A stretch of DNA of 64,000 bases, taken from Volvox africanus (Eukaryota; Chlorophyta; Chlorophyceae; Chlamydomonadales; Volvocaceae). The position numbers were made by a program, and so were the translations under genes. Position 1 is the stretch's first letter. Each line of letters starts with the position of its first letter. The stretch spans positions 2,307,501 to 2,371,500 of the forward strand of contig BSDZ01000009.1 in NCBI GenBank assembly GCA_030268105.1, in the 5' to 3' direction. Positions 38,267-49,900 of this stretch are shown here, piece after piece. The notes below the pieces were generated by a model. The model searched no databases and was not told the DNA's origin. It was given only the letters and a program-made list of their open reading frames with translations.

Positions 38267-41200
38267 ATGAACGACGCAACCGAGGACCACCAGCCAACGG
38301 TAGAGCCACGGACAGCTGCAATTGCCAATCCGGATCCGTCCGAGGAGGACAAAACTGCCCGACCAGATCAGGCTGTCGGTGTTACTGGCACTGCCGCAGC
38401 ATGCAAGCCCGCTGCTGCTGGCAGTACAGCAAATAACTCTGGAACGATTGAAATTGGTGCAGCCGAAAGTACGAATGGGGGCATCAAGGGCACAGCAGCA
38501 GGAGATAGGGCTAGCGGCACCGATCACGCCTCGGCAACGAACTATCTCGGAACCGGTGACGACGCTGCAGCGGTTGCTGACATTTCCGGCTCTGATTCTG
38601 TCGCAGCAGCAAACATATCTAATGCCGCTCACGAAAACTCTTCAGTTGCAGACGGGCCTCGAGCCGCTGGTCCAGCCAGCGCAGGCACGACGGATTGCGA
38701 CGCGAGGAGTACAGGGACCCCTGCGTCCAGGATTACACAGCGTCACATCCCAAGCGTAGCTGGAGGGGAGAAGCCAGTAGCTACAACAGCCTCAATTGAA
38801 TTCTCTTCCGCTATTAATACCCGAGAGGTCTCGCCGCTGGTGGAGGGTGCCTCAGCGGATGAAGCTCACGATAGGGAAAACTGGAGGGGTCGAAAGGGAA
38901 TATCGGAGGAATCAAATCTGCTTGGGAATATGTCCTTAAAAGAGCCGTTGATAGGCCTGGAAACTTGCGAGGAGCGCATCACTGTGGTTGGGACTGGCGA
39001 CAACGCGCCGGGCACCACTGCCGCTACAGGCAGCCGCCCAACATCGGCTGCCACTCTGCCTGTCACGTTATGTTACGGCGTCGGTGTGGCGGGGGAAACT
39101 CTGCAGCCTCTGGACACCCAATTGCCGGGAGATTCGGCCATAACCTCGGGAGGGAAAAAAACCTCCAGCCCCGGGGATGCAGCTCAGTCTATTGCGCTGG
39201 CGGGGGCTAAACAGGGTCGGCATCCGGAGAGAGCGGATTCAGAGCTTCGTCAGGAGCAGGAAGAGTCCAATGAGTCCATAAGCACTTCGGAAAAGGCAGC
39301 GACGGGGCAATTGGAGCCGGATGGGCCATCTGGAAGGCAGAGTCCATCAGATATGGAAGCCGGAACTGATGCGTCACCTGCCGAATTCGGTTTGGCTGGA
39401 GATATGGCCGAAACCAGTTCCGCAGGTGTCAGACAGGCACAAGGACCAGATGAAGCAGCTGCGAACCTGGAGTACGAGTTCCGACAGGAGCGCTTCACGG
39501 ACGATGCTGCGGGTGGTGCCCGGCTTGCCGAAGCGCTGGCGCCCAGTGTTATGGATATGGCCGGGGACTTGAATTCAATTGACGTATCTGCGGGGGAGGG
39601 GACTTTGCCAGGGGAGGGACGGGACGAGGAGGAGGGGGAAGCTGAGGCGGAAGCCCCGCCTGATGCCGAGTCAAAAGCAACGTCTGAACTGGGCGAACCC
39701 CGAACCGAAGGTAAGCGGGCAGGCAAAGCTGGCACAGAGCCCTCCTCAGATCCGGTTCCGGCTGAAGATGCAGCGGAGGGCTCTCCAATGGCCCCAATGG
39801 AAACTGAAGCCTCGGCAGCGGCACCGGAAATGTCCGCGGCAGTGTCCGTTGTCACCGACCCGCCCATCCTGAGCAGTCATGCTGCAGCCGAGTCGGTGCC
39901 GACCTCCTCGCCTACGATAGCTGCATCGAGGAGGGCAGGAAACTTGCAAGCTACAGCTGCATTATCCCATGGAGCTTCAGCACAAGCTTTTCCCGTCTCC
40001 AAACCCGGCAGCTCGGCGAGTGCTCAATCAACCGGAGGGCGTATGACCGCCGCGACGGCCATGTCGGGGCCCCAGACGGCCGCGCCGCCGGTGGGATCTC
40101 CAGATGCTGGGAGGTCGGCTCCGATTCGTGGTGCCTCCGTCGCTGTAACAGGGCCGGAGGGCACCAGTAGGACGTCCAAAGGTAGGCTGGTGTAGGGGGG
40201 GGGGTACGCGTGCTTGTGGTCGCGTCATGCGCATAACCTGGCAGTAACCTCTTGGCTCTGTAGCCATTTACGGTTTGTGGGACAATAGGAGGGCTAGCCC
40301 GTAAAGAACGAACCCATGAGCACAGATGTCTGCCTCCAGGTTGCGCATGCGCACCGGCTACGGAGTGGGTGGTGTTATGGCGCAAGGGCCATGTCGCGGA
40401 CGGCATGCCAATCCTCGGAGTTACCATTATTACCCTATCCTGATCGGATTATACTGAGATTGCCTTGCGGCTTTCCCGTCCCTGTTGTTCCCTGAAGTTG
40501 CGCGGTCGCACCGGCCGGCGGACGCAAATCCGCTGCCCCACAACGCACATGAACATGCGAAAGCCAAGTCGTATGCTCAGCTCTACACGGGACGCAGCAC
40601 CGACGTGCCTAACGGTGGCGGCACCAGCATACGGTCAAGTGCTGCAGCAGAGGCGCCGGGGCAGTCCTCAAGCCAGCTGTTTTGGGCCACTGAGCCAGTG
40701 GCTAATAGCGCTGATAGCGAATATGAAACCTCGCCAGTTGCAGGGGACGTTCCACCGAGTAGTGATGACGGCGGGCAGTTCAACAAGGTGGACGGTAATG
40801 GGGCCCCAGCGCCCCCCAGGCGCGTGCCACGGGCGGACCCCGACAATGAGCTGGGCCTTATAATCCAGGTGGAAGCGGAGGCCGTTCAATTGGGCCTGGA
40901 GATTTACGCACGGGCCGACAACAGCCCCGAAGATTATGGCGGATCAGGCCGTGACGTTGGGAACCAAGGACAGGGGGTTGGGGACGGCGAGAGCGGAGAG
41001 GAGTCTTTGGAGGTGATCATGGCGATGGGCCGACGGCCTTCGGAGATCGCAGAACTACTGCTTGGCGGCATGACGGCCGAAGTCTCAGCGGCCACTGCTG
41101 GTAACGGTGATGTCGCGTATGACAAGGAGGCAAGGCGTCATCATAAGCGTGAAAAGAAAGAGCAGAAGCGCGCATTGCGGCGGGAGCAAAAGCGGCAACG

Positions 41201-44200
41201 GCGGCAGCGTAAGCGTGCCCTGATGGGCTTGGATCCCTACGGGAACAACGGCGACAGCGGCGGCGAGTCCTCCTCTTCTTCCACGTCGACCTCTTCCGCT
41301 TCTGGAAGCAGGAGTAGTAGCAATAGCAAAAATGTTGAAAGTCACTGCGGGGACAGCGGACATGGCGGTCAAATCCGCGCTGCGGATAGCCGTGCCATGC
41401 TGCCGCTCAGCGCGGCCAGTACATCACCCGACGATATTGGGCTGTTTGGTTTGGGTGGCGATGCTCCTCCTACCGCCGCTCACCCTGAGGCCCTGAACGA
41501 TGATCTTGTGGAGGGCCGAATCCTTACCTCCGCTGGTACGGCAGCTGCTCTTGGTTTGGAGCTACTATTCGCGCCCAGGGAGGACACGACAGAGTTATTG
41601 CCGCGTCGTGGCGATGGCGATGCGGACCGTGACCCTTCTGGCTGCGTGCCAAGCTACTTGTTGAAGACGCCGCCATTGGAGGCACGCACATCCGACGATA
41701 TGACGTTTCAGCCCCGCCCCGGCAGCGATTATGCTCCGAGCCTTGCGCCTACTATTGCTTCCGATGGTTCCTCGACGCTAACAAGAACGGTGGAGACAAG
41801 TGAGCAAACGTCGCAATCACTGCCGGCGCCACTGCCTAACGGACGAAGAACTGTTGATAGCAGAGGCAGTGAAGACCGCGACGCCTCGATCAGGTCGTTG
41901 GAAGTCAATGACGATGATCACGAGCAGTTTCTTGCAATGCGAGACGAACGCAGTCGCAAGATTGCAGAGCAACTGGCGGCTCTCCAGGAAGAGAGCAGGC
42001 AGCTGCAGCAGCAAAGCACGTTGCTGCAGGAGCGCACACGGGAGATCCGCAGCGTGGGCCTACCCACTCCGCTCCAGTTCACCAACGCTTCCACGCCCAC
42101 GTTGCTGCTCAAAGAGCCGCACATTCACCCACAGGCTGCCGAGCAGGCAGGGCCTGCAGCCGGGCCGTCGCCACCTCAGGAACCTGAAGGCCCGCCCAGC
42201 GGAGCTAGCGGAACTATGGCCATAGGCTCCTTGCCGCCCTTGCGGCACCGTGTACCATCACCCGCCGTGACTGCGGCCACAGAATCGTCGGGATTGACTG
42301 ACGGACCTGCACCTTCACCCCTGGAAAGCCAACCCTGCAGTGACGTCAACCCTTTGGATGCATCGCCACTTCGAAAACAACCGCCTATCAACTGGGCACT
42401 GCCAAACCGCAATGCCAAGCCCATGAACAAACGATCAGCTGCGACCACGGCTGCGGCACCACTCCAGGCCCAGGCGCTCCTCACGCAGTCCAACGGCGCA
42501 CATCGGATGCCGGCACTTGTGCATGCGAAGATGCAGCGCACGGGCAGCTCGTCTAGTCTGATTGACGCGTTGCTGCCGAGATGGGCGGAGCAGGTGGAGT
42601 CTCCCGTGATGACGCCCGAAAATCGGCATTCCAATCCGCACTCACACGCACTGCCGCCTCTTCCTGGACGCCCACCTGCTGCTGCCATTGATGGGGCTTT
42701 CGAAGGTTTGTCACCGGCCAGTCCACCGCAGCCGCTGATGCAGCATACGCCCAAGGGCCGACTGGGAGAGATTCCGTCCTCAACAGTTGCGGGAGCGGCG
42801 GCGGGGGGCCGGGGCCAAGGCCTGCTACATGTAAAGAGCCGCCTAGGTGCTGCCATCGCCACAACGGCACCCGGACCACATCACCGTGGACATGCATGCC
42901 CACTGACAAAAGCAGGAATACCCTCCAAAATGGCGCAACCGCAGCCAGGGCAACCACAGCAATCTCTGGGCATGCCACCACCTGCGGTCCCAACTGGAAT
43001 TATGCAGTCTCCGTATACGTCGATGCTTGCAGTGGCGCAGCAACTGGTGATGCCGGCAGATTGGGGCCAGGCTGGGGTCCCGCTGGGGCTGCCCCAGCCG
43101 CCGTTGCCACCGCCGCCATTGCCTGGCCTGCCATTGGCACCGGGTACGGTCATTGGAATCAGCGCCATGTTTCCACCCCAACCAGGCATGATTCAACCGC
43201 CCGCATCAATCGCAACGACGACTGGTCCCAGCACTGCTCGTGCTCCAGCTCCTGTGACCAAGCGGGCCGTGGGCAGTAAGGGACCGATGCGCTCAATGAA
43301 GGCAGTGAAAGCCGCTGCAGGGCCGGCGGGAGCTGGAAATGGGTTTGCAGCAGATGGCGTTAGCAATAACGGAGGAGGCATGGATGACAGCTACTATCCT
43401 AGCAGCACCGGGGGCATGGAAAAGGCGCCGCCGCCTTGGGTGCAAATCACTGGGCAATCCCTGGCCATGGGTGCCTCCCCAGGCACGGTGCCCATGCCAA
43501 TGCAGCCACCTTTAGGTGAGTATTTTTATGGTGAGTACCTATTACCAGGTTGCATGCTCATCGCTATCAGAAGATATTTTGCCGCCAGAGAAGATGGCGA
43601 TATTCTCTCACAAAGCGTGTATCTGCCTAGTGCAACCGCATTAAGGAAGCATACCCTGGACGGGTTCGTTCATCTAACAAGTGATGACGATCCCGGCCTG
43701 GGCTTTGTCTTCGGTCCTTTCTAGCAGCAGCTGCCGCAGCACCTTTTGGATTGCTGCTGTCCACCGAACCAACGGGAGGTAGCATGGCGCCCATGGATGG
43801 ACATCAGCAGTCCTAGAGGTATTGGCGTTGCTGCGGCAGCTGTTGCTAAAAAGGACTGAAGGCAAAGCCCAGGCAAGAGGCGCCATCACTTGCCTCCTGA
43901 GCGTTTTAATGATCATGTCGCCAACTTGAGGTCCCAGAGGAACAAACATACTGCCCTATACCTTTTGGCCTGCCAGGTTCGTTGGGGCTGTTGCCTTCCC
44001 CAGGGCTTTACTTTGGGGCTGCCAATGGCATGATGGTACCCTGGATGCACGACAGGATCAACGGCAGCGACGGTGTTGGGGACAGTAATGGCACTAGCGC
44101 CTTCCAACACCAGTCGGTGCAGAATGGGCTGGCTTTGCCCCCTGTAAGGCTGCAGGCGGGGAAGGGCAAGATGAGCCGAAGTGCGCCGCCTGGATCATAC

Positions 44201-44560
44201 TCAGCCAGAGAGAAAGCTGTTGGGACCAATGTATCTACCGCGACAGTGGAAGTTCCAAGCTCGGTGGGACTGGGTTTTGGCTTGCCCATGGCTGCATGGC
44301 CTGCGCCTGCTGCTATCACAACGCATCATCCTCTGTACGGGATGCATTACATGCTTAGTGCCCGTGATGTTTCAGCATCTAGAGGCGTGGAAGCTTTGGT
44401 GCAGCGCGCGAATGTGGTGCAACAACAGCAGACGGATCGGCAACGAGAGCTAGAGAGCAACCTAGCAAACAAGCTCGACCAGCGGGCAAGCCCAGGCCGG
44501 AAGGTCCGTGATCAGAGGCGAAACTCTCACGATGGGCGACCCGTATTTCGTCTTTTTTGA
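38267..44560 (+). CDS. large low-complexity protein of unknown function
   Basis: I do not recognise the family. Three exons close in phase to give 1838 residues: 38267-40181, 40498-43515, 43977-44560. The ATG at 38267 is chosen because upstream sequence in the same frame looks non-coding; an in-frame ATG at 38210 is an alternative. The first 640 residues are rich in Ala, Ser, Gly, Thr, Glu and Asp. Exon 2 contains DNELGLIIQVEAEAVQLGLEI (about 760), then a strongly basic KEKKEQKRALRREQKRQRRQ stretch (about 850-870) that could be a nuclear localisation signal, a Ser run, and a likely coiled coil around 1105-1160 (FLAMRDERSRKIAEQLAALQ onwards). A Pro-rich region follows, with an ordered end (GMHYMLSARDVSAS, then Gln/Arg-rich helices). 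It has no signal peptide or membrane segment. Nuclear or cytosolic scaffold is only a guess. It is convergent with histone H1, 160 bases apart. Confidence 0.8.
43679..43891 (+). repeat. long imperfect foldback in intron 2, candidate small-RNA hairpin
   Basis: The 5' arm from about 43679 and the 3' arm ending about 43891 are complementary over most of roughly 100 bases each. Blocks such as GCCTGGGCTTTG and CAGCTGCCGCAGCA pair exactly. Pairing resumes after a small bulge around 43750-43810, and several mismatches are G-U wobbles. It lies wholly within intron 2 of the low-complexity gene. Long hairpins of this kind are typical precursors of Chlamydomonas-type microRNAs, but a foldback transposon remnant is also possible. 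Confidence 0.65.
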
Positions 44561-44612
44561 TCGGAAGACATTGTTGTGGACGTTGAACGTTGCGAGTGCA
44601 GTTGTACCGAAC

Positions 44613-44617
44613 TGTAA
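44613..44617 (+). terminator. TGTAA polyadenylation signal
   Basis: TGTAA lies 53 bases after the TGA stop at 44560 of the low-complexity gene. It is within the 160-base gap shared with the oppositely transcribed histone H1 gene. Confidence 0.65.
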
Positions 44618-44646
44618 ATCACTGTCATTATAAACCCGAGTATGGT

Positions 44647-44662
44647 GGTGTTGAAAAACACC
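44647..44662 (-). terminator. histone-type 3' stem-loop
   Basis: On the minus strand this reads GGTGTT-TTTC-AACACC: a perfect 6-bp stem with a 4-base loop, starting about 59 bases after the H1 stop. Stem length and the TTTC loop match the classic animal replication-dependent histone stem-loop. Volvocine histone genes are known to carry such 3' palindromes. No minus-strand TGTAA occurs between the stop and 44560. Confidence 0.8.
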
Positions 44663-44720
44663 GATTTTTTCGAAGGGGCACACGTGTACCCAAGAGGAAA
44701 CAAAGGAGGGTCCGCACTGC

Positions 44721-45847
44721 TTACTTCTTGCTCTTGGCCTTCTCCGACTTCTTTGGAGTCGCCTTTTTGGTCGGCGTCTTCTTAGCCGGCGCTGCCTTCT
44801 TAGGAGTTGCCTTCTTCGGCTTGACCTCCTTCTTCGGCTCGCTTTTCTTGGTAGCCGACTTAGGAGTCTTTGGTTTCGGAGCGGCCTTCTTCTTGTCAGA
44901 CTTAGGAGTGACGGCCTTCTTCGGCTTCTCGGCCTTCGGTGTCGCCTTCTTTTCAGTCTTCTCTTTCTTCTCCTTGGGCTTCTCGGCCTTCTCCTTCTTC
45001 GGAGTCTGGCGGGGGTGAGAAGCATAGAGCGGTGGGACAGCCGGGTAAGAGTTATAAGTTGTGGACCATCTGGGTTAATGACATGCCATTGTATTCCACC
45101 TCAGCGTACTGACCTTAGTCTTCTTGGTGCCCTCCGCCTTCTTTGGCTTAGCGTCAGCCTTCTTTGGCTTCGCCTCAACGTCAGCCTTCTTTGGAGTGCT
45201 CTTCTTTGCCTTGACCTTGAGCGCCTGCAAGTTGAGTGATGAGAGTGATGAGTTGTCCCGTTACTTAACACGCGAGAGGTCGAACCTCAATAAATATGGA
45301 AGCGCAATTCCTGAGTACCATCTACTTGTGCCTCTACTCACCTCGCTGAGCTTGTAGGAGCCCTTGACCTTGACCAGCTTGCCGCTCTTCACGAACGTCT
45401 TGACGACCTGGCTGAGCGTCTTAGCGAAGTTCTTGTCGTGGATGTCCTTACCATACTTGTTTTCAATGAACTTCTTAAGAGCCGGCAGGGACGAGCCGGT
45501 ACGTTCCTTGAGCGTGGTAATAGCATCCTTGACCATCTGCAGGAGCGACCACGACAGAACGTTGTTAATGAAAAGCAACTACGCCAATGTACTCACCAAA
45601 CCCATTATAGGGCCACATCAATCTTCCGCATAAGAAGATCGGTCAAGCCCCTCACCTCAATGTAGGGCGGGTGAGTCGGTGTGACCTTTGGCTTCTTCTC
45701 CTTAGGGGCCTTTGGCTCCTTCGGTGCCTTCGGTGCCTTTGGCTCCTTGGGCGCCTTGGCCTTTGGGGTCTTGGCCTTAGGGGCTTCAGCGGCAGGGGCC
45801 GCCTCGGCAGCGGAAGCGACGACTGGAGCAGCCTCGGTCTCCGACAT
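44721..45847 (-). CDS. H1: linker histone H1
   Basis: Four exons close in phase to give 260 residues: 45656-45847, 45342-45536, 45114-45224, 44721-45005. The protein has the three-part H1 layout. The N-terminal tail is Ala/Pro/Lys-rich with AP-KAPK repeats. The globular winged-helix domain, encoded almost exactly by exon 2, includes ITTLKERTGSSLPALKKFIE and GKLVKVKGSYKLSE. The Lys/Pro/Ala-rich C-terminal tail has TPKK and KKAT repeats. It binds linker DNA at the nucleosome dyad. Introns fall at domain borders: before the globular domain (after HPPYIE), after it, and within the tail. From memory it is nearly the same as a Volvox carteri H1 and has the same length. A TATA box lies about 75 bases upstream and a histone stem-loop downstream, so expression is probably tied to replication. 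Confidence 0.97.
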
Positions 45848-46972
45848 TTTCGCGCGTTATAACTTGAAAGCTATGTGTAACGTATCGAACGGCTTTTGAT
45901 TCTACATGGTTCATGTTCAGGCTATATAGATTTTTGTGCGACCAGGTCGTTGACTCAGACGGTTTGACCCTCTGATCCCCGTACAGTAGGGTCGTTGTGC
46001 GCTGACCCAAACCCCAAAACCGATGGCAGATGCAGAATAACAAGCTAGGTTTTTTGCTCGTACGCTGTCAGGGCGTATGATTGGGCATCGAAAAACCAGG
46101 AATAGCGGCATATGAGCGACCTCGCGTCCCGCATTAAATGGAATTATCCGTAAAAAGTCGCCCATGAATTTCATGTTTGAATCTGTGACAAAATGTTATC
46201 AATATTTTTGTAACAAGGGACACTTCGAGCGATTTACATGCAACACCGTTACGAGTGCAAGGGTAAACACACTTTCTTTCTGGGGACAGACACCACAAGG
46301 TTGAGCATTACACGGTAGTGAAGTCGTAACATTTAGGAGTAATTGTGGCTCACCTTTGGCCTCCAAGTGGGCCATCCAGAGGTAGGACCGTTGTACGGCG
46401 GCTGTTGACCTGAACGAGGGCCGCGAAATAATGAATTGCAAAGCAAGCCACGACAAGAATTTAAACACTTAAAAGTACATTCGTTTATTTTGTCTGTGCC
46501 ATACAGGTAGGAAATATAGCATCATGGTGTCAGCATCGTTTTGTGCACGCAGGAACGGCCCAGAACAGCCAAGCTCTTTCCCAGCGCATTTTTACGCAGC
46601 TCGCACGCAGCATGTCAATGAGGTTATCACCTCTCCTGTAAGATTTTGGAAGAAAAAATTTTCACCATATCTCTGCGGCAAAAGACCTCTTGAGGTACCG
46701 TTGCGGGTTGTCGGTTGTTGCATCGACGGCTGCCCACCGAGCCCAGAGCCATCCAGACCATTCATGATAACAAAATGTTGCTAAAGTTATAGACGGATTT
46801 TGTGTCGGCCAGCCCATCCGTGATGTTAGTTGTCTATCAGTTCCGGAGCCAGACGAGGCCGAATGCACACCGAAACCAAGCAAATTGAGATAAAACGCGT
46901 AAGCTTCACGCCAAGCTTCATCTTGGAAACAGGATTTTCTGGTTCACTATTAAATATACAGTAGCTGTCGGA
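45848..46972. other. divergent promoter region of H1 and the S28 peptidase
   Basis: This 1.1-kb stretch separates the starts of H1 (minus) and the peptidase (plus). It contains the H1 TATA box at 45922-45928 and a TAAATATA about 25 bases before the peptidase ATG. I see no exon in it. Confidence 0.5.
45922..45928 (-). promoter_or_regulatory. TATA box of histone H1
   Basis: The minus strand reads TATATAG about 75 bases before the H1 ATG, a normal spacing for a short histone 5' UTR. Confidence 0.7.
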
Positions 46973-49900
46973 ATGGCCCCGGCATCAAGTCGCGAGGCCC
47001 CGTCTTCCTCTCACTGGCTCACCACCGTGTGCGCAATCGCAATTTTGCATCTAAGCTTATGCCTGGGCAAAACCTCAAACACGAATAGTAAATTGCTCCG
47101 CTTTAATGGGAAACCGACGACGTTGCGCAACGATGATGTGTGGAGTATCGGATGCCTCCAAGTGGGTCACGCCGTTATCCTGAACCTTCCGAATCTCACA
47201 GGCCACGCGTGCACCGACCCTCACTTTCGGACCATGGAATAATGCACATGGGGCGAACAGACCAGAAAACAAACCAACCTCCATGGCGTTAACAACGGCC
47301 TTGCGAGACAGCCCCGGGGCCTACTCCCTGGATAGCTGCCCTTCCCACACACTCCCTTGCGCACCCGCTAAGTCGCACATCTGCTGCCTCTACCCTTCGG
47401 AGTCTCTCAGTCCCATCCTCTTACAGGGGCTCTAGGGTTACCTGGACTAGATGACCTTAATAAGGTCCGATCACGACTAAGTTCCTAACACAATCACGGG
47501 GCGCTAATCGTTGCTGACATGCCCTAAGCCACTCCTCCCGCAATGACCACGATCCTTAGATTCTGACGTCCGCGCTCCTTGCGCCCTTTCCTTATCAGCA
47601 ATAGCCAGCATCGTCCTCCTCTCCCACCCGGGTTCCATAGCGCATGACCTGCAATCCCTCAACCCCTTTGCCCGCGGGTTTTTGTGGCTGGGTCCGTTGT
47701 TTGCCATTATCCCTAACCCCCACTCGCCTCGCTCCAGGAGTCCTGGTACTCTCAGCGGCTTGACCACTTCCACAGGCAGCGCGGTGGTGACGATCCCACG
47801 TTTCCGCAGCGCTATTTCATCTGTGACAAGTTCTGGTCGCAGAACCCCAGCGGGTCGCGAGGACCTGTCTTCTTTTACGGTACGTCGGGTGAAGAAATAT
47901 TGACGCAGCTGCCTGGGAACCTGACTTCTTGTCTCACGGGAAGCTGTCGCAATGCACCTTGTCCTCGCCCCGTGACCATGGCTCGCCATCGCCTCGTTTT
48001 GCCGTGCAGCCGGCAACGAAGCGGATGTGACATTATACGTAAATGCCACGGGACTCATCTGGGAACATGCCGAGGAGTTCGGGGCACTTGTCCTATTTGT
48101 GGAGGTATGGTGGACTACGCGCTTCTAAGCGTCGGAACTGAGGGGTGTCTGGCGCGGGTCGACCCCTCCTCCGGTGGACGACTCCTCGGAGGTATAGGGT
48201 CGCGGAGCAGCTCAGAGAAAACGCGGAAATAAGCCGACCAGTGGCGCAAGGAGTGGGGTGCCTGGGAATGGGAGCGCCCCGGTGCTGGTAGGCGACTGTG
48301 CCAACCGGCAGACCTTAGAAGATTTGGATGGGGGAACACGTAAATGTCATCCTGTTGCCAAAGCCTCCTACGGAAGCCTGACCCGCTACCCTCCCTTGGG
48401 CTAACAATGTGCACCCCCCTCTCGCGCGGCATTTGTGCTGCATCATCATGTCCGCAGCATCGTTACTACGGCAAGTCTCAGCCATTTGGTAAGCTGGTGT
48501 TGATGCGGAATTGGGGATTCGGCTCGGGTGGGGGACTGAGTCAGTGTAATGTGTAGCGCGCAGGGGATCACGACCTGGGACAAAGAGGGATGCCTCCAAA
48601 CGAGTCCAATCAATCCTCTTTATCTTTGGACGAGTGCCTCTAGTACCGGACAAGAGAGACAACATTCTGCATGTCCCCTGCCTGCACCTCTCCTCGCGTG
48701 GTCCTGTTATTATATCATGTTAATGTTATATTGAACCCTCTTGGCATATCCGTTGTCACATATCCGTTGTCGAAAGCGGGCTCAGCAGCCTATCATGTCG
48801 CCTCATGTCGTCACCCTTGAACCCATCATTAATGGGTTTAGGCTCAGGAGTTGTCAGCCGACTTAACTCTTCGCATTAACCCCCATCTGGCCCCGCCCAG
48901 TGAGGCCCCTCTCTCTGTCAACCGACCCGAACCTGTCTACGGTCAGCCTCCATTCCATTTCGGAAGAACCCCGCATTAGCTAACACGTCCCCCCGGGACT
49001 TTTACGTCCCAGGCCCAGACAGCTGGTCCTCCGATCCCTCCTACCTCTCCGTGGAACAAGCGATGGCGGACTACGCCACCTTGCTGTGGCATGTGCTACC
49101 CCAGATGGGAGCGGAAGACAGGTGGGGTTGGGCGGATGGAACACAACCCGAGGCCCTTCACTGGAGCGGGCGAGTATTGCATGCGACCCCAATGCTGTGA
49201 CTGACCTTTTTGCTGAACATTGGAATGCGGCAAGGCAGCAGCGGCCTAGGTGGTCATGGAAGCAGTAAGGGGCCGGAGAGCTCGGCAGGTGCTGTGGATG
49301 GAAATGGGTACATAGTGAGCCGTATGAGGCCACTGGGAGGACGGGTGTGACCAAAGAAACCATGAGAACAAGGGAGAGCTAGGATCGCGACATCAGAGCT
49401 AGGGCAGGGCGCCTGCGGTCCCTGCGTCTGCGCGTTGGTGCTAAGACGAGCGGCGTAATATCCTTCAGTGCGCCGTCTCGCCACCATCCTTGTCTTTATG
49501 TCTTGCGTGGCCCCACGCCACCACCACCGCCCTAGCATACCCCCACCCTATCCTGCCCACGGCGCCTTGCCATACTTCAGTCCTATCATCGCCTTTGGCG
49601 GCTCCTACGGCGGTATGCTGGCCGCGTGGCTAAGGCTAAAATATCCGCACCTGATCGCGGGGGCGGTGGCGGCGTCGGCACCCGTGGGGGCGTTCCCTGG
49701 AGTTCCGGGTTGGGAGCCATCGCGATTCTGGCAGGTGAGGACTTGTCGTTGCCAATTCATTGTCCTTTTCCACAGCTAGGGGTGGAAATCCGGGTTTTGC
49801 CAGTACCCCCGAGAAGGTCCTTTACCCGTCTCGTCAAAAATGCCCATCCATCTCCACACCAGCGCTGAATACCCCCGTGACCGCTTCGCTATTATTCACA

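Noticed and set aside
39250..39867. Long antisense frames opposite the low-complexity genes (also 42176-42862, 57441-57836, 59323-59661)
   Set aside because: GC-rich, Ala/Gly/Ser-coding DNA gives long open frames in several phases. None has motifs or sensible splice context.
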